Below, in pieces: positions 8,898-18,043 of a stretch of DNA of 64,000 bases; the stretch's first letter is position 1, and every line of letters begins with the position of its first letter. This DNA is from Streptomyces sp. NBC_01275 (GTDB lineage: Bacteria > Actinomycetota > Actinomycetes > Streptomycetales > Streptomycetaceae). The stretch is from NCBI RefSeq assembly GCF_026340655.1, contig NZ_JAPEOZ010000001.1, positions 6,076,001-6,140,000 of the forward strand, given 5' to 3'. The position numbers were made by a program, and so were the translations under genes. The notes under the pieces were generated by a model. The model saw only the letters and a program-made list of their open reading frames with translations, was not told where the DNA came from and ran no database searches.

Positions 8898-10337
8898 TCA
8901 AGCGCCTGTCGTCGCCCTGTATCGGTCCAGCCCCTCCGTCGTCTCGCCCGCCCACCCCACGTATCCGTCCGGGCGGATCAGGAAGACGCCCGTGCCGTAC
9001 GCCCCGTGCGCGGGGAGGTGGACCGGGTCGAGGCCCGGCGCCGACGACCGTGTGCCCACCGTCAGCAGCGTCCACCCCGGTCCCCGCAGCGCGTCGAAGA
9101 GCCGTACGCCCTCCGTCGTACCGTCCGGTGCGCGGTCGCCCGCCCGGATCCTGCCGGTCGGGGACTGGCGGGTCTCCTGTGCGAGGGACGACTCCCGGTA
9201 GCCCAGGCCCAGCTGCATGGTCGCCGTGCCGCGCCTCGCCTCGTCGCGGTGGATCGCGGTGGAGAGGCCGAGGACATGGGCGGCGATGGGGCGGCGCTCC
9301 TCCTCGTAGGTGTCGAGGAGGTCCGCCGACGCCCGCCCGCCGAGCACCGCGCCCAGCTTCCAGCCCAGGTTGTAGGCGTCCTGGACGCTGGTGTTCAGGC
9401 CCTGGCCGCCGGCCGGGGAGTGGACGTGGGCCGCGTCCCCGGCGAGGAAGACCCTGCCCTCGCGGAAGCGGTCCGCCAGGGCGGCGCGGGGCCGGAAGTC
9501 GGACACCCAGCGGACCTCGGTCACGTCCTCGGGGTCGAGGTGGGTGCGGTCGGCGACGGCCTTGCGGATGCCGCCGAGGGTGAGGTCCGGCCCGGCGCCG
9601 TCCGGGAACTGGGCGACCAGCTGGAAGTCCTCCGTGCCGGCCAGCGGGCAGATGGCGAGGAAGCCGACCTCGTCGTGCGGCGGGAAGATGTGCCAGTGGT
9701 CGCGGCTCAGGCCGCTGATCCGCACGTCCGCCACCAGCACCGGGTCCGGGTCGACCGTCTCGCCGGTCATGCCGATGCCCAGCGCGCGGCGCACCGCCGA
9801 GCGGCCCCCGTCGGCGGCGACGGCGTACCGGGCGCGCACCGGCGCACCGGAGACGAAGCGCGCCGTCACGCCGTCCGCGTCCTGCTCCACGCCCACGACC
9901 TCACGGCCGAAGACCACCCCGCCGCCCAGCTCCTCCAGCCGGGCCCGCAGGATCTCCTGGTTGCGCCACTGCGGAACCATCCAGGGGGTGGCGAACCGGG
10001 AGCCCTGCCCGCCGTCCACTCCGCCGTTCTCCTCGCCGTCCGCCCCGCCGTCCTCCGCGGGGTCGAACATCATGTGCTCCCCGACCTGCTCGCCGTCCCG
10101 CCAGATCATGCCCACCGGGTACGGGCCGCCGGCGTCGAGGATCGCGTCGAGGACGCCGAGATCCTCGTACACCTCCATCGTGCGCGGTTGCAGGCCCTTG
10201 CCGCGGGAGCCGGGGGTCAGGGTCTCGCCCCGTTCCACCACCAGCGCGCGCACCCCGCGCCGGGCCAGGTCGATGCCGAGGGCGAGGCCGGTGGGGCCCG
10301 CGCCGACGATCAGGACATCCGTGTCCACGGTGTTCAT
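8898..10337 (-). CDS. FAD-dependent aromatic monooxygenase
   Basis: 479 residues, starting at ATG 10337 with GGAGAG upstream. The FAD Rossmann motif DVLIVGAGPTGLALGIDLAR is near residue 6. GLQPRTMEVYEDLGVL follows, and GDAAHVHSPAGGQGLNTSVQ near residue 290 is the second FAD/ribityl motif of class A flavin hydroxylases (PheA/TfdB, Rox and TetX relatives). A thioredoxin-like C-terminal region appears to follow. The substrate cannot be read from sequence; phenolic compounds or antibiotics are the usual range. It is divergent from a TetR gene with two dyads in the 70-bp spacer, so substrate-induced derepression is likely. Confidence 0.92.
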   Translation of the reverse strand: MNTVDTDVLIVGAGPTGLALGIDLARRGVRALVVERGETLTPGSRGKGLQPRTMEVYEDLGVLDAILDAGGPYPVGMIWRDGEQVGEHMMFDPAEDGGADGEENGGVDGGQGSRFATPWMVPQWRNQEILRARLEELGGGVVFGREVVGVEQDADGVTARFVSGAPVRARYAVAADGGRSAVRRALGIGMTGETVDPDPVLVADVRISGLSRDHWHIFPPHDEVGFLAICPLAGTEDFQLVAQFPDGAGPDLTLGGIRKAVADRTHLDPEDVTEVRWVSDFRPRAALADRFREGRVFLAGDAAHVHSPAGGQGLNTSVQDAYNLGWKLGAVLGGRASADLLDTYEEERRPIAAHVLGLSTAIHRDEARRGTATMQLGLGYRESSLAQETRQSPTGRIRAGDRAPDGTTEGVRLFDALRGPGWTLLTVGTRSSAPGLDPVHLPAHGAYGTGVFLIRPDGYVGWAGETTEGLDRYRATTGA

Positions 10338-10346
10338 AACGCTCTC

Positions 10347-10361
10347 CTTAACGCTGTTAAG
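10347..10361. promoter_or_regulatory. TetR operator copy 1
   Basis: The perfect dyad CTTAAC-GCT-GTTAAG lies 10 bp upstream of the monooxygenase start codon, within its leader or promoter. It has the same arms as the second copy 37 bp away and differs only in the 3-bp centre. Confidence 0.8.
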
Positions 10362-10383
10362 TGCCGTCGACCACGAGAGTGGC

Positions 10384-10398
10384 CTTAACGGCGTTAAG
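10384..10398. promoter_or_regulatory. TetR operator copy 2
   Basis: The perfect dyad CTTAAC-GGC-GTTAAG ends 9 bp before the tetR GTG start. With the first copy it flanks the divergent promoter region, the usual arrangement for a TetR protein repressing both itself and its target. Confidence 0.82.
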
Positions 10399-10407
10399 CT
10401 GTCAAGT

Positions 10408-11058
10408 GTGAGTACCGAACGACGAGCCCCGCTCGACCGCAGACGCGTCGCCGACACCGCCCTGGCGCTCCTGAACGACACGGGTCTGGACGGGCTGACC
10501 CTGCGCGCCATCGCCAAGGAGCTCGACGTCAAGGCGCCGGCCCTGTACTGGCACTTCAAGGACAAGCAGGCGCTGCTCGACGAGATGGCGACCGAGATGT
10601 ACCGGAGGATGGTCGCCGGCGCGGCCCTCGACCCCGCCGACACCTGGCAGGAGCGGCTGCGCAAGGCCAACCGCGGGCTGCGCCGGGCGCTCCTCGCCTA
10701 CCGCGACGGCGCACGGGTGTACAGCGGCTCACGCTTCACCGGCACCGACCACGCCGTCCAGATGGAGGAGACCCTGCGCCTGTTCACGGCCGCCGGCTTC
10801 TCCCTCGCCCGAGCCGTTCGAGCGGCGGCGACCTCCTACGCGTACACCGTCGGGTTCGTCATCGAGGAGCAGGGCGTGCAGCCGCTGCCAGACGAGCGGC
10901 GCGAGGGCTTCGACGTGGCGGAACGCGCCCGGCTGCTCGCCGACTTCCCGCTGTCGGCGATGGCGGGCGCGGAGATCTTCGAGGACTACGACCGGCAATT
11001 CGAGGAAGGGCTGGAGATCGTGATCTCCGGAATCGGGGCGCGTTACGGAATCGGCTGA
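10408..11058 (+). CDS. TetR-family repressor
   Basis: 216 residues, starting at GTG 10408. The N-terminal helix-turn-helix spans about residues 12-55 (DTALALLNDTGLDGLTLRAI, then LDVKAPALYWHFKDKQALL), typical of the TetR subgroup whose C-terminal domain resembles TetR itself (about 70-200). It is divergent from the flavin monooxygenase gene, with two 15-bp dyads between them, so it most likely represses that gene and itself until a small ligand binds. The ligand is unknown. Confidence 0.93.
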   Translation: MSTERRAPLDRRRVADTALALLNDTGLDGLTLRAIAKELDVKAPALYWHFKDKQALLDEMATEMYRRMVAGAALDPADTWQERLRKANRGLRRALLAYRDGARVYSGSRFTGTDHAVQMEETLRLFTAAGFSLARAVRAAATSYAYTVGFVIEEQGVQPLPDERREGFDVAERARLLADFPLSAMAGAEIFEDYDRQFEEGLEIVISGIGARYGIG

Positions 11059-11155
11059 GCGAGACGGCTGTGCAATACGGCTGAGCGGTACCGCGTGCAA
11101 TACGACTCGAAGAAGCCGGGAATTCACTGTTCGTTAACCGGCCCCGGCGCTTCTC

Positions 11156-12292
11156 TCACGCCCTCGGCGCGGCCAGTGCTTTTCGCAGCCTCGGTGTCAG
11201 CCGTTCCTCCACCAGCCGGTTCAGCAGCCACGCCAGGACCAGCATCGACGCGATGGTCAGCAGGAACGTCCCGTACGACGGCACGCCCAGGCGTCGGTGC
11301 AGGGTCTCGACGACGACCCAGCCGAGGTGCTCGTGCACCAGGTAGAACGGGTAGGTCAGCGCGCCCGCGACCGTCAGCCAGCGCCAGTTCACCCGGTCCA
11401 GCCAGCCGAGCGCGATCGCGGCGACGGCGACGAACCCGAAGGCGACGACGGCGATGATGCCGTAGGACGTGCGGTGGGCGAAGGCGTGCGGGTCCGAGAC
11501 GTTCCACAGGGCGCGCACCGCGTAGTGCTGCCCGATCAGGAAGCTCACGCCGACGATCCCCCACGCGTAGGGGTCCCGCCGGTCGCGGTGGACGAGGTAC
11601 AGGCCGACGCCGCCGACGAAGAACGGCGCGTACTCCGGCATCAGCACGATGTCGAGCAGCGGCTGGTGCGCGCCCTGCGCGATCGCCGCCGCCAGGATCC
11701 AGCCCATGCAGAACATGATCACCCGGCGTCGGTTCGCGCCCGGCAGGACCACGCACAGCGCGAACAGCGCGTAGAAGCGGACCTCCGCCCACAGCGTCCA
11801 GTCCACGCCCAGCACCCGGTCGACGCCCAGCGGCTGCTGAAGCAGGGTCAGGTTCACCAGGACGTCGCTCGGCGCGACCGCGTCGTAGACGACGACCGGC
11901 AGCGCGAACACCAGGCTCACCAGCAGGACCGCCACCCAGTACGCGGGCATCAGACGGGCGACGCGCGAGGCGAAGAAGGAGCGCAGGGAACGGCCCCAGC
12001 CGCTCATGCAGATGACGAAGCCGCTGATCACGAAGAAGACCTGGACGCCCAGACAGCCGTAGGCGAACGGCGTGTGCAGGGTCGGGAACACCTTCGACGC
12101 CGAGGTCCCCCAGGCGTGCGTGATGTCGCCGCCGCGGCCGCCGTAGTGGTAGCAGGCGACCATCAGGGCCGCGATCAGCCGCAGCCCGTCCAGCGCGCGC
12201 AGCCGGCCGCCGGACCGTGCCGCCTTCAGGGGAGCGACCGGCGGGTTCTCCTGCCGCTTCCCCTGTGCCGTGTTCACGACCGTCTGTGTCAC
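11156..12292 (-). CDS. OafA/YrhL-type membrane acyltransferase
   Basis: 378 residues with about ten membrane segments. LRALDGLRLIAALMVACYHY near residue 31 holds the conserved Arg and His of acyltransferase family 3; VQVFFVISGFVI follows near residue 84, and YPFYLVHEHLGW lies near residue 316. GTG at 12292 is preceded by GAGGGA. The family moves acetyl or other acyl groups to extracytoplasmic sugars. The gene is next to, and divergent from, the nonulosonate glycan locus, so O-acylation of that polymer is plausible but is inference. Confidence 0.9.
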   Translation of the reverse strand: MTQTVVNTAQGKRQENPPVAPLKAARSGGRLRALDGLRLIAALMVACYHYGGRGGDITHAWGTSASKVFPTLHTPFAYGCLGVQVFFVISGFVICMSGWGRSLRSFFASRVARLMPAYWVAVLLVSLVFALPVVVYDAVAPSDVLVNLTLLQQPLGVDRVLGVDWTLWAEVRFYALFALCVVLPGANRRRVIMFCMGWILAAAIAQGAHQPLLDIVLMPEYAPFFVGGVGLYLVHRDRRDPYAWGIVGVSFLIGQHYAVRALWNVSDPHAFAHRTSYGIIAVVAFGFVAVAAIALGWLDRVNWRWLTVAGALTYPFYLVHEHLGWVVVETLHRRLGVPSYGTFLLTIASMLVLAWLLNRLVEERLTPRLRKALAAPRA

Positions 12293-12493
12293 GCCGGTGT
12301 CCCTCGTATAAGTGGGTCTGGAGCCGTCTATGTGGACCCTATGACGTCACCCGCAAAACTTCTGTTCGACGGCGGCAGCATTCGCTCTGTAGTTCCGAGG
12401 GGTTCACCTGAGCGTCGTTTTCCTTTCTTACATTCTCCCAACCTTCAATCGAAACTCACTAGTTCTGTGTCATTTCCATACGCCAGGAGAACC
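12293..12493. promoter_or_regulatory. AT-rich divergent leader before the glycan locus
   Basis: This 201-bp gap between the acyltransferase and the GT29-like gene is clearly AT-richer than its surroundings, especially 12410-12480. It presumably holds both divergent promoters. I see no confident -35/-10 pair and no strong dyad. AGGAGA at 12485-12490 is the ribosome binding site for the GT29-like gene. Confidence 0.45.
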
Positions 12494-13969
12494 ATGACGA
12501 GGGTCCGCAGCAGAGGGTCAGACACCAGGCCGGTCAGGCCCTCGGCGGTGCCGTCCCCGGTCACGCCGGCCGACTGCCTGCGCGCGTGCTCGGTGCACAG
12601 CGGCAAGCTGGTCGGCAGCCTCGACCCCCGCCGCCTCGCGCTCGCCGAGGCGCTGCGCCAGCTGCTCGCCGTGTGGGCGACCCAGGAGACGGCCGCGCCG
12701 GCGGTCACGGCCACCAGCCTCCTGAGGCGCACCAAGGCGGCGGCGTCCGGCGGCGGCATCAGCAACGAGGTGCTCGACGCGCTCCTCGGCGTCGGCAACA
12801 AGGCGGTCGTCTGCGGCTACGACGACGAGCTGAACCTGACCCTGCTCATCACCGACGCCATCCTGGGCCAGCGCCGCAACTCCCGCGCCGGCTGGCGGCT
12901 GCGCGGCCGGCTGCTGGAGGCCATGGGCCTGCCCGTCGCCGCCGCCGAGGCCTACGAGCGCTACCTCGACCTCACCAAGGACGACGGCTTCGGCGTCCGC
13001 GCCCGCGTCGACGGCATCCACGCCTCCACCCAGGCCCGCACCGAGCTGCTCGCCCTCCTCCAGCGCACGGTCCCGGAGTCCACCCGCTTCGCGGACGCCG
13101 CCGCCACCGACGTCTGGGCCGAGGGCCTCGCCGCGCACGCCGTCGGCGACCAGAGCGGCGCGCAGGCCCGCCTGGTCGGCGCGCTCCTGGCGATGGACCG
13201 TCAGGGCGTGCCCGAGCAGGAGATCCAGGAGGCGCTCGCGCACTACCTCGACCTGGCGACCGCCCTGCCCGGCCGCCCGGCCCCGGAGCTCACCCAGGCG
13301 CTCGCCCTGTACGCCGACACCCGGCGCAACCGGATGCGCGGCCCGGTCCCCGACCCCCTGTTCGGGGGCGTGCAGTGGCTCAGCCTCGGCGAGTTCCGCA
13401 ACCGGATCGCCGGCAGGTCCATCTGCCTGGTCGCCAACTCCGGCAAGGTCGGCGAGAGCGGCCTGGGCACGGACATCGACGGCTACGACCTGGTCGTGCG
13501 CTTCAACTCGTACCGCATCGACGCGGCGCACACCGGCAAGAAGACCGACATCCACGTCAGCATCCACAAGCACGCCTACAACTGGGAGCAGCCGGTCGAC
13601 ATCCGGCTCGTCTTCGGCGGCAGCTCGCCCGACTGGAAGCACTCGGTGCGCAACAAGCTCGTCCCCGGCGCGCAGACGTACGTCAACGACGAGTCCCTGC
13701 GCTGGCCCGTGCGCAACATCGGCGGCTGGACGCAGGAGCAGTTCGCGGCCATCCCCACCTCCGGCTTCAACATGCTGTGGCTGCTCGACTTCCTCGACGT
13801 CAGCCCCACCCTCGACCTGATCGGCTTCGACTTCTACGAGAGCGGGGCCTACCGCCTCCCCGAGGCGATGAAGCTGGCCATCACCAACGTGCACGAATAC
13901 GGCAGCGAGAAGGCGTGGGTCATGGAACGGGCCCAGAGCGTCTCCGGCATGAGGATTTCCCTGCGATGA
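12494..13969 (+). CDS. GT29-like sialyltransferase
   Basis: 491 residues, starting at ATG 12494 behind AGGAGA. The N-terminal 300 residues are mainly helical. The C-terminal domain shows the eukaryotic-type sialyltransferase signature: an L motif at about 310-342 (ICLVANSGKVGESGLGTDID, then DLVVRFNSY), an S motif at about 420-450 (IPTSGFNMLWLLDFL, then LDLIGFDFYESG), and a VS motif His467-x4-Glu472. L binds the CMP-donor and S the acceptor in known GT29 enzymes. No signal peptide or membrane anchor is seen, so it probably works in the cytoplasm. The stop overlaps the next start (ATGA). CMP-Kdn or another CMP-nonulosonate is the likely donor, made by genes at 25051-27284. Confidence 0.88.
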   Translation: MTRVRSRGSDTRPVRPSAVPSPVTPADCLRACSVHSGKLVGSLDPRRLALAEALRQLLAVWATQETAAPAVTATSLLRRTKAAASGGGISNEVLDALLGVGNKAVVCGYDDELNLTLLITDAILGQRRNSRAGWRLRGRLLEAMGLPVAAAEAYERYLDLTKDDGFGVRARVDGIHASTQARTELLALLQRTVPESTRFADAAATDVWAEGLAAHAVGDQSGAQARLVGALLAMDRQGVPEQEIQEALAHYLDLATALPGRPAPELTQALALYADTRRNRMRGPVPDPLFGGVQWLSLGEFRNRIAGRSICLVANSGKVGESGLGTDIDGYDLVVRFNSYRIDAAHTGKKTDIHVSIHKHAYNWEQPVDIRLVFGGSSPDWKHSVRNKLVPGAQTYVNDESLRWPVRNIGGWTQEQFAAIPTSGFNMLWLLDFLDVSPTLDLIGFDFYESGAYRLPEAMKLAITNVHEYGSEKAWVMERAQSVSGMRISLR

Positions 13970-16344
13970 CGACCACCAGCCCCGCCACCACCTCCGCGAT
14001 GTCCGCCACCGAGATATCCGGTGCCGCCGCCTCCGCCACGGGCGCGCCGGCCACCGACGCCGCCGCTCTGACCGGCAAGCGCCGCATCGCCTTCGCGAGC
14101 TTCGTCGACGAGAACTACCTCCCCGGCTTCCTCGTCCTGCTGCGCTCCCTCGCCCTGTCCAACCCGGACGTCTGCGAGGACTTCCTCGTCTTCCACGACG
14201 ACCTGCGCCCGGCCTCCGTCGCCGCCGTCCGCGCCCTGCACCCGCGCGTGCGGTTCCGCCGCGTCGACGCCGACCACTACGACTCCTACGTCAAGGGCGA
14301 CCAGGACAACTACCTGGTCCGCAAGGCGTACTTCATCCTCGACGTCTTCCGCGTCCGCGACTACGACACCGTGATCACCCTGGACACCGACATGGTGGTC
14401 CTCGGCCCGATCACCGAGCTGCTGACCCTGCGCCACGGCCTGGCCGCCGTCCCGCAGTTCTTCTACGGCGACAAGACCCGCATGCTCAACAGCGGACTCC
14501 TCGTCATCCAGAAGGAGTACCTCACCGACGCGTTCTGCGCACAGCTCGACGCCATCGGCCGCAGCGGGAAGTACGAGCTCGACAAGCACGACCAGGGCAT
14601 CCTCAACGCCCTCCTCGACGGCGACTTCGTCGACCTCGACCCCCGGTACAACTACGTCAAGCGCCGCCTCTCCGGCGACCTCCCGGTCCCCGAGGAGACG
14701 GCCGTCCTGCACTTCACCGGCCGCCACAAGCCCTGGCAGGGCGGCGAGGCCGGCTACGGCCAGGCACAGGAGCGCTGGACCGAGTTCGACGTCCCCGACG
14801 CCGAACTGCACGCCGCCTACCTGGAGGCCGGCGACACCCTCCACCACGACCTCCTCGTCCACTACGGCACCCCGCACGTCGAGCGCACCGGCGACGTCGA
14901 CACCGCCCGCAAGGTCGCCCTCGCCCACATCGGCGCCGGCGACTACCAGTCGGCCGTCGACATCCTGGAGCGCGTGCACCTGCCCGTCGACGAGGCCTGG
15001 CCGCACGAGGTGTACGGGAACGCCCTGATGAGCGTCTCCCGCTACGACGAGGCCCGCGCCCAGCTGCAACTGGCCACCGCCGCCCCCAACCGGGCCGCGA
15101 CCGCCTACGCCCGCCTCGCCCAGATCGAGTGGGTGCACGGCGACGACACACAGGCGCAGAAGCACGCGACGGCCGGCCTCACCGTCGACCCGACCCACCG
15201 CGCCAGCCGCATCTGGCACCAGCGCACCACCGGCGTCCCCGCCCAGCCGGCCGGCCGCCCCGAGGACCAGCTCGCGCACGTCGCCTTCTACATGGACCGC
15301 CAGGGCAACGCCGGCGACAAACTGCTCCCGGAGAGCGTCCGGCTCGCCTTCGGCCCCGACACCACCGGCCGCCGCTGGCACTCCGTGCACGCCCACCGGC
15401 TCTTCGACGAGGCCGCCCTGGAACGCGTCAACGCCCGCAAGGGCCTGGTCATCGGCGGCGGCGGCCTGTTCATCCCGGACACCATGCCCAACGGCAACAG
15501 CGCCTGGCAGTGGAACGTCCCGGACGACCTCCTGAACCGCATCGACGTGCCCATCGCGGTCTACGCCGTCGGCTTCAACGCCTTCGACGGCCAGTCCTAC
15601 CGCGCCGAGCGCTTCCGGTCCTCGCTGCGCCAACTCGTCGAGCGGTCCTCCTTCTTCGGGCTGCGCAACCACGGCTCGATCGAGAAGGTGCGGGCGATGC
15701 TCCCGTCCCGTCTGCACGACCGGGTCCGCTTCCAGCCCTGCCCCACCACCGTCACCCGCCAGCTGGTCGACGGCTGGCAGGACCCGGCCCGACGCGACGA
15801 CACCATCCTCCTCAACGCCGCCTACGACCGCGCGGGCCTGCGCTTCGGGCACGACTACGGCCACTTCCTCGCCCAGACGGCCAAGGCCGTGCGCGAGCTG
15901 GGCGAGCTGGCCGAGGTGAAGTGCGTCGCGCACTCCCTCGACGACGAGAAGCTCGCCTTCGACCTGCGCCGCGAGCACGGCGTCTCACTGCCCGTCATCC
16001 CGATGTACGACTTCGACAACGACGAGATCCGCGCCCTGTACGCCCGCACCAAGCTCGTCATCGGCATGCGCGGCCACGCCGGGATGATCCCCTTCGGCTG
16101 CGGCACGCCCATCATCAGCCTCATCTCGCACCCCAAGATGGCGTACTTCCTGCGCGACATCGACCGGCCCGAATGGGGCGTCTCGGTGCACGACCGCGAC
16201 CTCGCCGCCGTCCTCGTGGAGCGCTCCCGCGACCTGCTCGCCGACCACGACCGGACCGTCGCCGACGTCCACGGCCGGCAGCAGGAGCTGTGGAAGACCA
16301 CCGAGGCGAACGCCGCAGACCTGCGCGCCGTCCTGGGCGGCTGA
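13966..16344 (+). CDS. GT8 glycosyltransferase - TPR - polysaccharide pyruvyltransferase fusion
   Basis: 792 residues; the ATG at 13966 overlaps the GT29-like stop. After a Ser/Thr/Ala-rich leader, a GT8 domain spans about 38-270, with Asp140-Thr-Asp142 (metal/nucleotide-sugar DxD) and LHFTGRHKPW. A helical TPR-like region follows (about 310-420). The third part (about 435-790) is a polysaccharide pyruvyltransferase domain (CsaB/PF04230 type): YMDRQGNAGDKLLPESV, VIGGGGLFIP, LVIGMRGHAGMIPFGCGTPI. CsaB-like enzymes add ketal pyruvate to cell-wall sugars. One protein could therefore add a hexose and modify the chain. Both active-site motifs look intact. Confidence 0.87.
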   Translation: MTTTSPATTSAMSATEISGAAASATGAPATDAAALTGKRRIAFASFVDENYLPGFLVLLRSLALSNPDVCEDFLVFHDDLRPASVAAVRALHPRVRFRRVDADHYDSYVKGDQDNYLVRKAYFILDVFRVRDYDTVITLDTDMVVLGPITELLTLRHGLAAVPQFFYGDKTRMLNSGLLVIQKEYLTDAFCAQLDAIGRSGKYELDKHDQGILNALLDGDFVDLDPRYNYVKRRLSGDLPVPEETAVLHFTGRHKPWQGGEAGYGQAQERWTEFDVPDAELHAAYLEAGDTLHHDLLVHYGTPHVERTGDVDTARKVALAHIGAGDYQSAVDILERVHLPVDEAWPHEVYGNALMSVSRYDEARAQLQLATAAPNRAATAYARLAQIEWVHGDDTQAQKHATAGLTVDPTHRASRIWHQRTTGVPAQPAGRPEDQLAHVAFYMDRQGNAGDKLLPESVRLAFGPDTTGRRWHSVHAHRLFDEAALERVNARKGLVIGGGGLFIPDTMPNGNSAWQWNVPDDLLNRIDVPIAVYAVGFNAFDGQSYRAERFRSSLRQLVERSSFFGLRNHGSIEKVRAMLPSRLHDRVRFQPCPTTVTRQLVDGWQDPARRDDTILLNAAYDRAGLRFGHDYGHFLAQTAKAVRELGELAEVKCVAHSLDDEKLAFDLRREHGVSLPVIPMYDFDNDEIRALYARTKLVIGMRGHAGMIPFGCGTPIISLISHPKMAYFLRDIDRPEWGVSVHDRDLAAVLVERSRDLLADHDRTVADVHGRQQELWKTTEANAADLRAVLGG

Positions 16345-16347
16345 GCC

Positions 16348-18033
16348 ATGGCGACGACCGCCGCCGAGGCCGACGCGCCCGCCACCGCGAGAGACAACCG
16401 CGCCCGCCGGTCACCCCTGTGGTGGCCGGTGGTCGCGGCCCCGGCCGCGGCGGCCGTCGTGTACACGGTCCTCACCCGCCGGCTGACGGGCGACCTCCAG
16501 TACGTGCTCGCCGCCCTGCGCGTGGGCGGCGAGGCCGGCTACTCCCCGTCCGAGGTCTTCACCCACCGGCCGTTCTTCTACCGGTGGTTCGTGGCCCTGC
16601 TCGACCTGCCCACCTCCGGCGGCGTGGTCGTACGGGAGACGATCATCGAAGCCGAGGGCGCGGTCATCGTGGCCGCGGCCGCCCTCGCCCTGTACACGGC
16701 GCTCCGGCGCCGGACCACCCCCCGCGAGGCGGCTCTCACGGCGGGCGCCACCGGGCTCGTCCTCGTCCTCGCGCCGCGCACCGACTTCCTGCAGCCGGAG
16801 TGGACGGCGGCGGTGCTGACGGTCTTCGGCATCGCCGCCGCCCTCGGCGTCCGCCGCCCCTGGCCGGCCGCCCTCCTCGCCGCACTCCCGCTCGGGCTCG
16901 CGGTGATGATGAAGTACTCCACCGCCTCCACGGCCGCCTTCGGCATCCTTCTCCTGTGGGCCGTCGACCGCGGCCGCGCCGTACGCGTCGCCCTGGTCGC
17001 CGTCGTGGGCGCGATCACGCTCTTCGGGCTGAGCGTCCTCGCCGGCTCCCACGAGCTGCAGTGGACCGAGGACATGCCGCAGATCAACCAGTCGGCCCTC
17101 AGCCGCACCGGCGTCCACCCGGGCTTCATCCTCCACCGCTCCTTCGAGTTCCTCGCCGACCGGGCCGTCCTCACCCCGGTGCTCCTCCTCCTGCCCGGCG
17201 CGCTCCTGCTGCTCCTCACCCGCGTCCAGGGCCGCGCCCGCCGCCTCGAACTCCTCACGATCGCCGTCCTCATCGGCCTCGGCTCGCTGGCCGTGGTGGT
17301 CGTCCAGGGCAACTGGTTCCTCTACCACGCCGTCCAACTGACGGTCGTGGCCGCCGCGATGTGGGGCCTCGCGGTGGCCGGCTCACCGACACCCCCGTGG
17401 TGCTTCGGCGCCGTGTCACTGCTGTACGGCGCACTGCCCGCGCTCTACACCCACGCGTCCAAGGGGCTCCAGAGGCCGGCGGCGGTGTGGGCGCTCGGGC
17501 TCCTCGCCCTGCTCGCCGCGGTGGCCGACACCCGGCTGCGAGGCCGGCCCGGACGATCGGCGGCCCTGGTCGCGCTCTGCGGGGTCGTCCTGCTGGCCGG
17601 CCCCGTCTGGCCCGACTCCCCGCACCTGGTGCAGTACGGCAAGGTCTCCTCGACCAGCGCGTCCTTCCTGCGCAACACAGAGCGCAAGCAGGCCGACGCC
17701 GACCGGCTGCGCGCCCGGATCCCGGCGGGCGCCCGCGTCCTGTACCTGGCCTTCGGCGACACGACGTACTACGTCGACCACCCCGCCCAGTGCCGCTATC
17801 CCATCGCCACCTTCCTCCAGCGCTCCCGCTTCCTCCCGGACGTCGCCGACCTGAAGTCCTTCAAGGAGAACGCGGACTGCGTCGACCACGACCCGGCGCC
17901 CTACGCGATCCTGGACCGCGCCTGGTTCCGCCTCGCCTACGTCGACGCCGGCCTGCGGCGGCGCGTGCAGGCGACGTACGACTGCCCGCCGCTGGACCCG
18001 AAGACACCGCTGGTGGTGTGCAGGCGCAGGTAG
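16348..18033 (+). CDS. Polytopic membrane protein, GT-C glycosyltransferase-like
   Basis: 561 residues, starting at ATG 16348 three bases after the preceding stop. About ten membrane segments occupy residues 25-425, and a soluble C-terminal domain of about 130 residues follows, containing several Cys (QCRYP, NADCVDHD, YDCPPL) and presumably outside the membrane. The layout resembles polyprenyl-phosphate-sugar-dependent GT-C enzymes, and an early Asp in TGDLQYVLAAL could be the catalytic acid of such a fold. Position as third gene of the GT operon supports a role in polymer assembly outside the membrane. The family assignment is tentative. Confidence 0.72.
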   Translation: MATTAAEADAPATARDNRARRSPLWWPVVAAPAAAAVVYTVLTRRLTGDLQYVLAALRVGGEAGYSPSEVFTHRPFFYRWFVALLDLPTSGGVVVRETIIEAEGAVIVAAAALALYTALRRRTTPREAALTAGATGLVLVLAPRTDFLQPEWTAAVLTVFGIAAALGVRRPWPAALLAALPLGLAVMMKYSTASTAAFGILLLWAVDRGRAVRVALVAVVGAITLFGLSVLAGSHELQWTEDMPQINQSALSRTGVHPGFILHRSFEFLADRAVLTPVLLLLPGALLLLLTRVQGRARRLELLTIAVLIGLGSLAVVVVQGNWFLYHAVQLTVVAAAMWGLAVAGSPTPPWCFGAVSLLYGALPALYTHASKGLQRPAAVWALGLLALLAAVADTRLRGRPGRSAALVALCGVVLLAGPVWPDSPHLVQYGKVSSTSASFLRNTERKQADADRLRARIPAGARVLYLAFGDTTYYVDHPAQCRYPIATFLQRSRFLPDVADLKSFKENADCVDHDPAPYAILDRAWFRLAYVDAGLRRRVQATYDCPPLDPKTPLVVCRRR

Positions 18034-18043
18034 CCTGCCCGGA

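Noticed and set aside
13849..15978. A 709-codon minus-strand open frame opposite the GT8 fusion gene
   Set aside because: Composition is the Val/Gly/Asp-rich mirror of the true gene and no family motif appears; the plus-strand frame has complete GT8 and pyruvyltransferase motifs.
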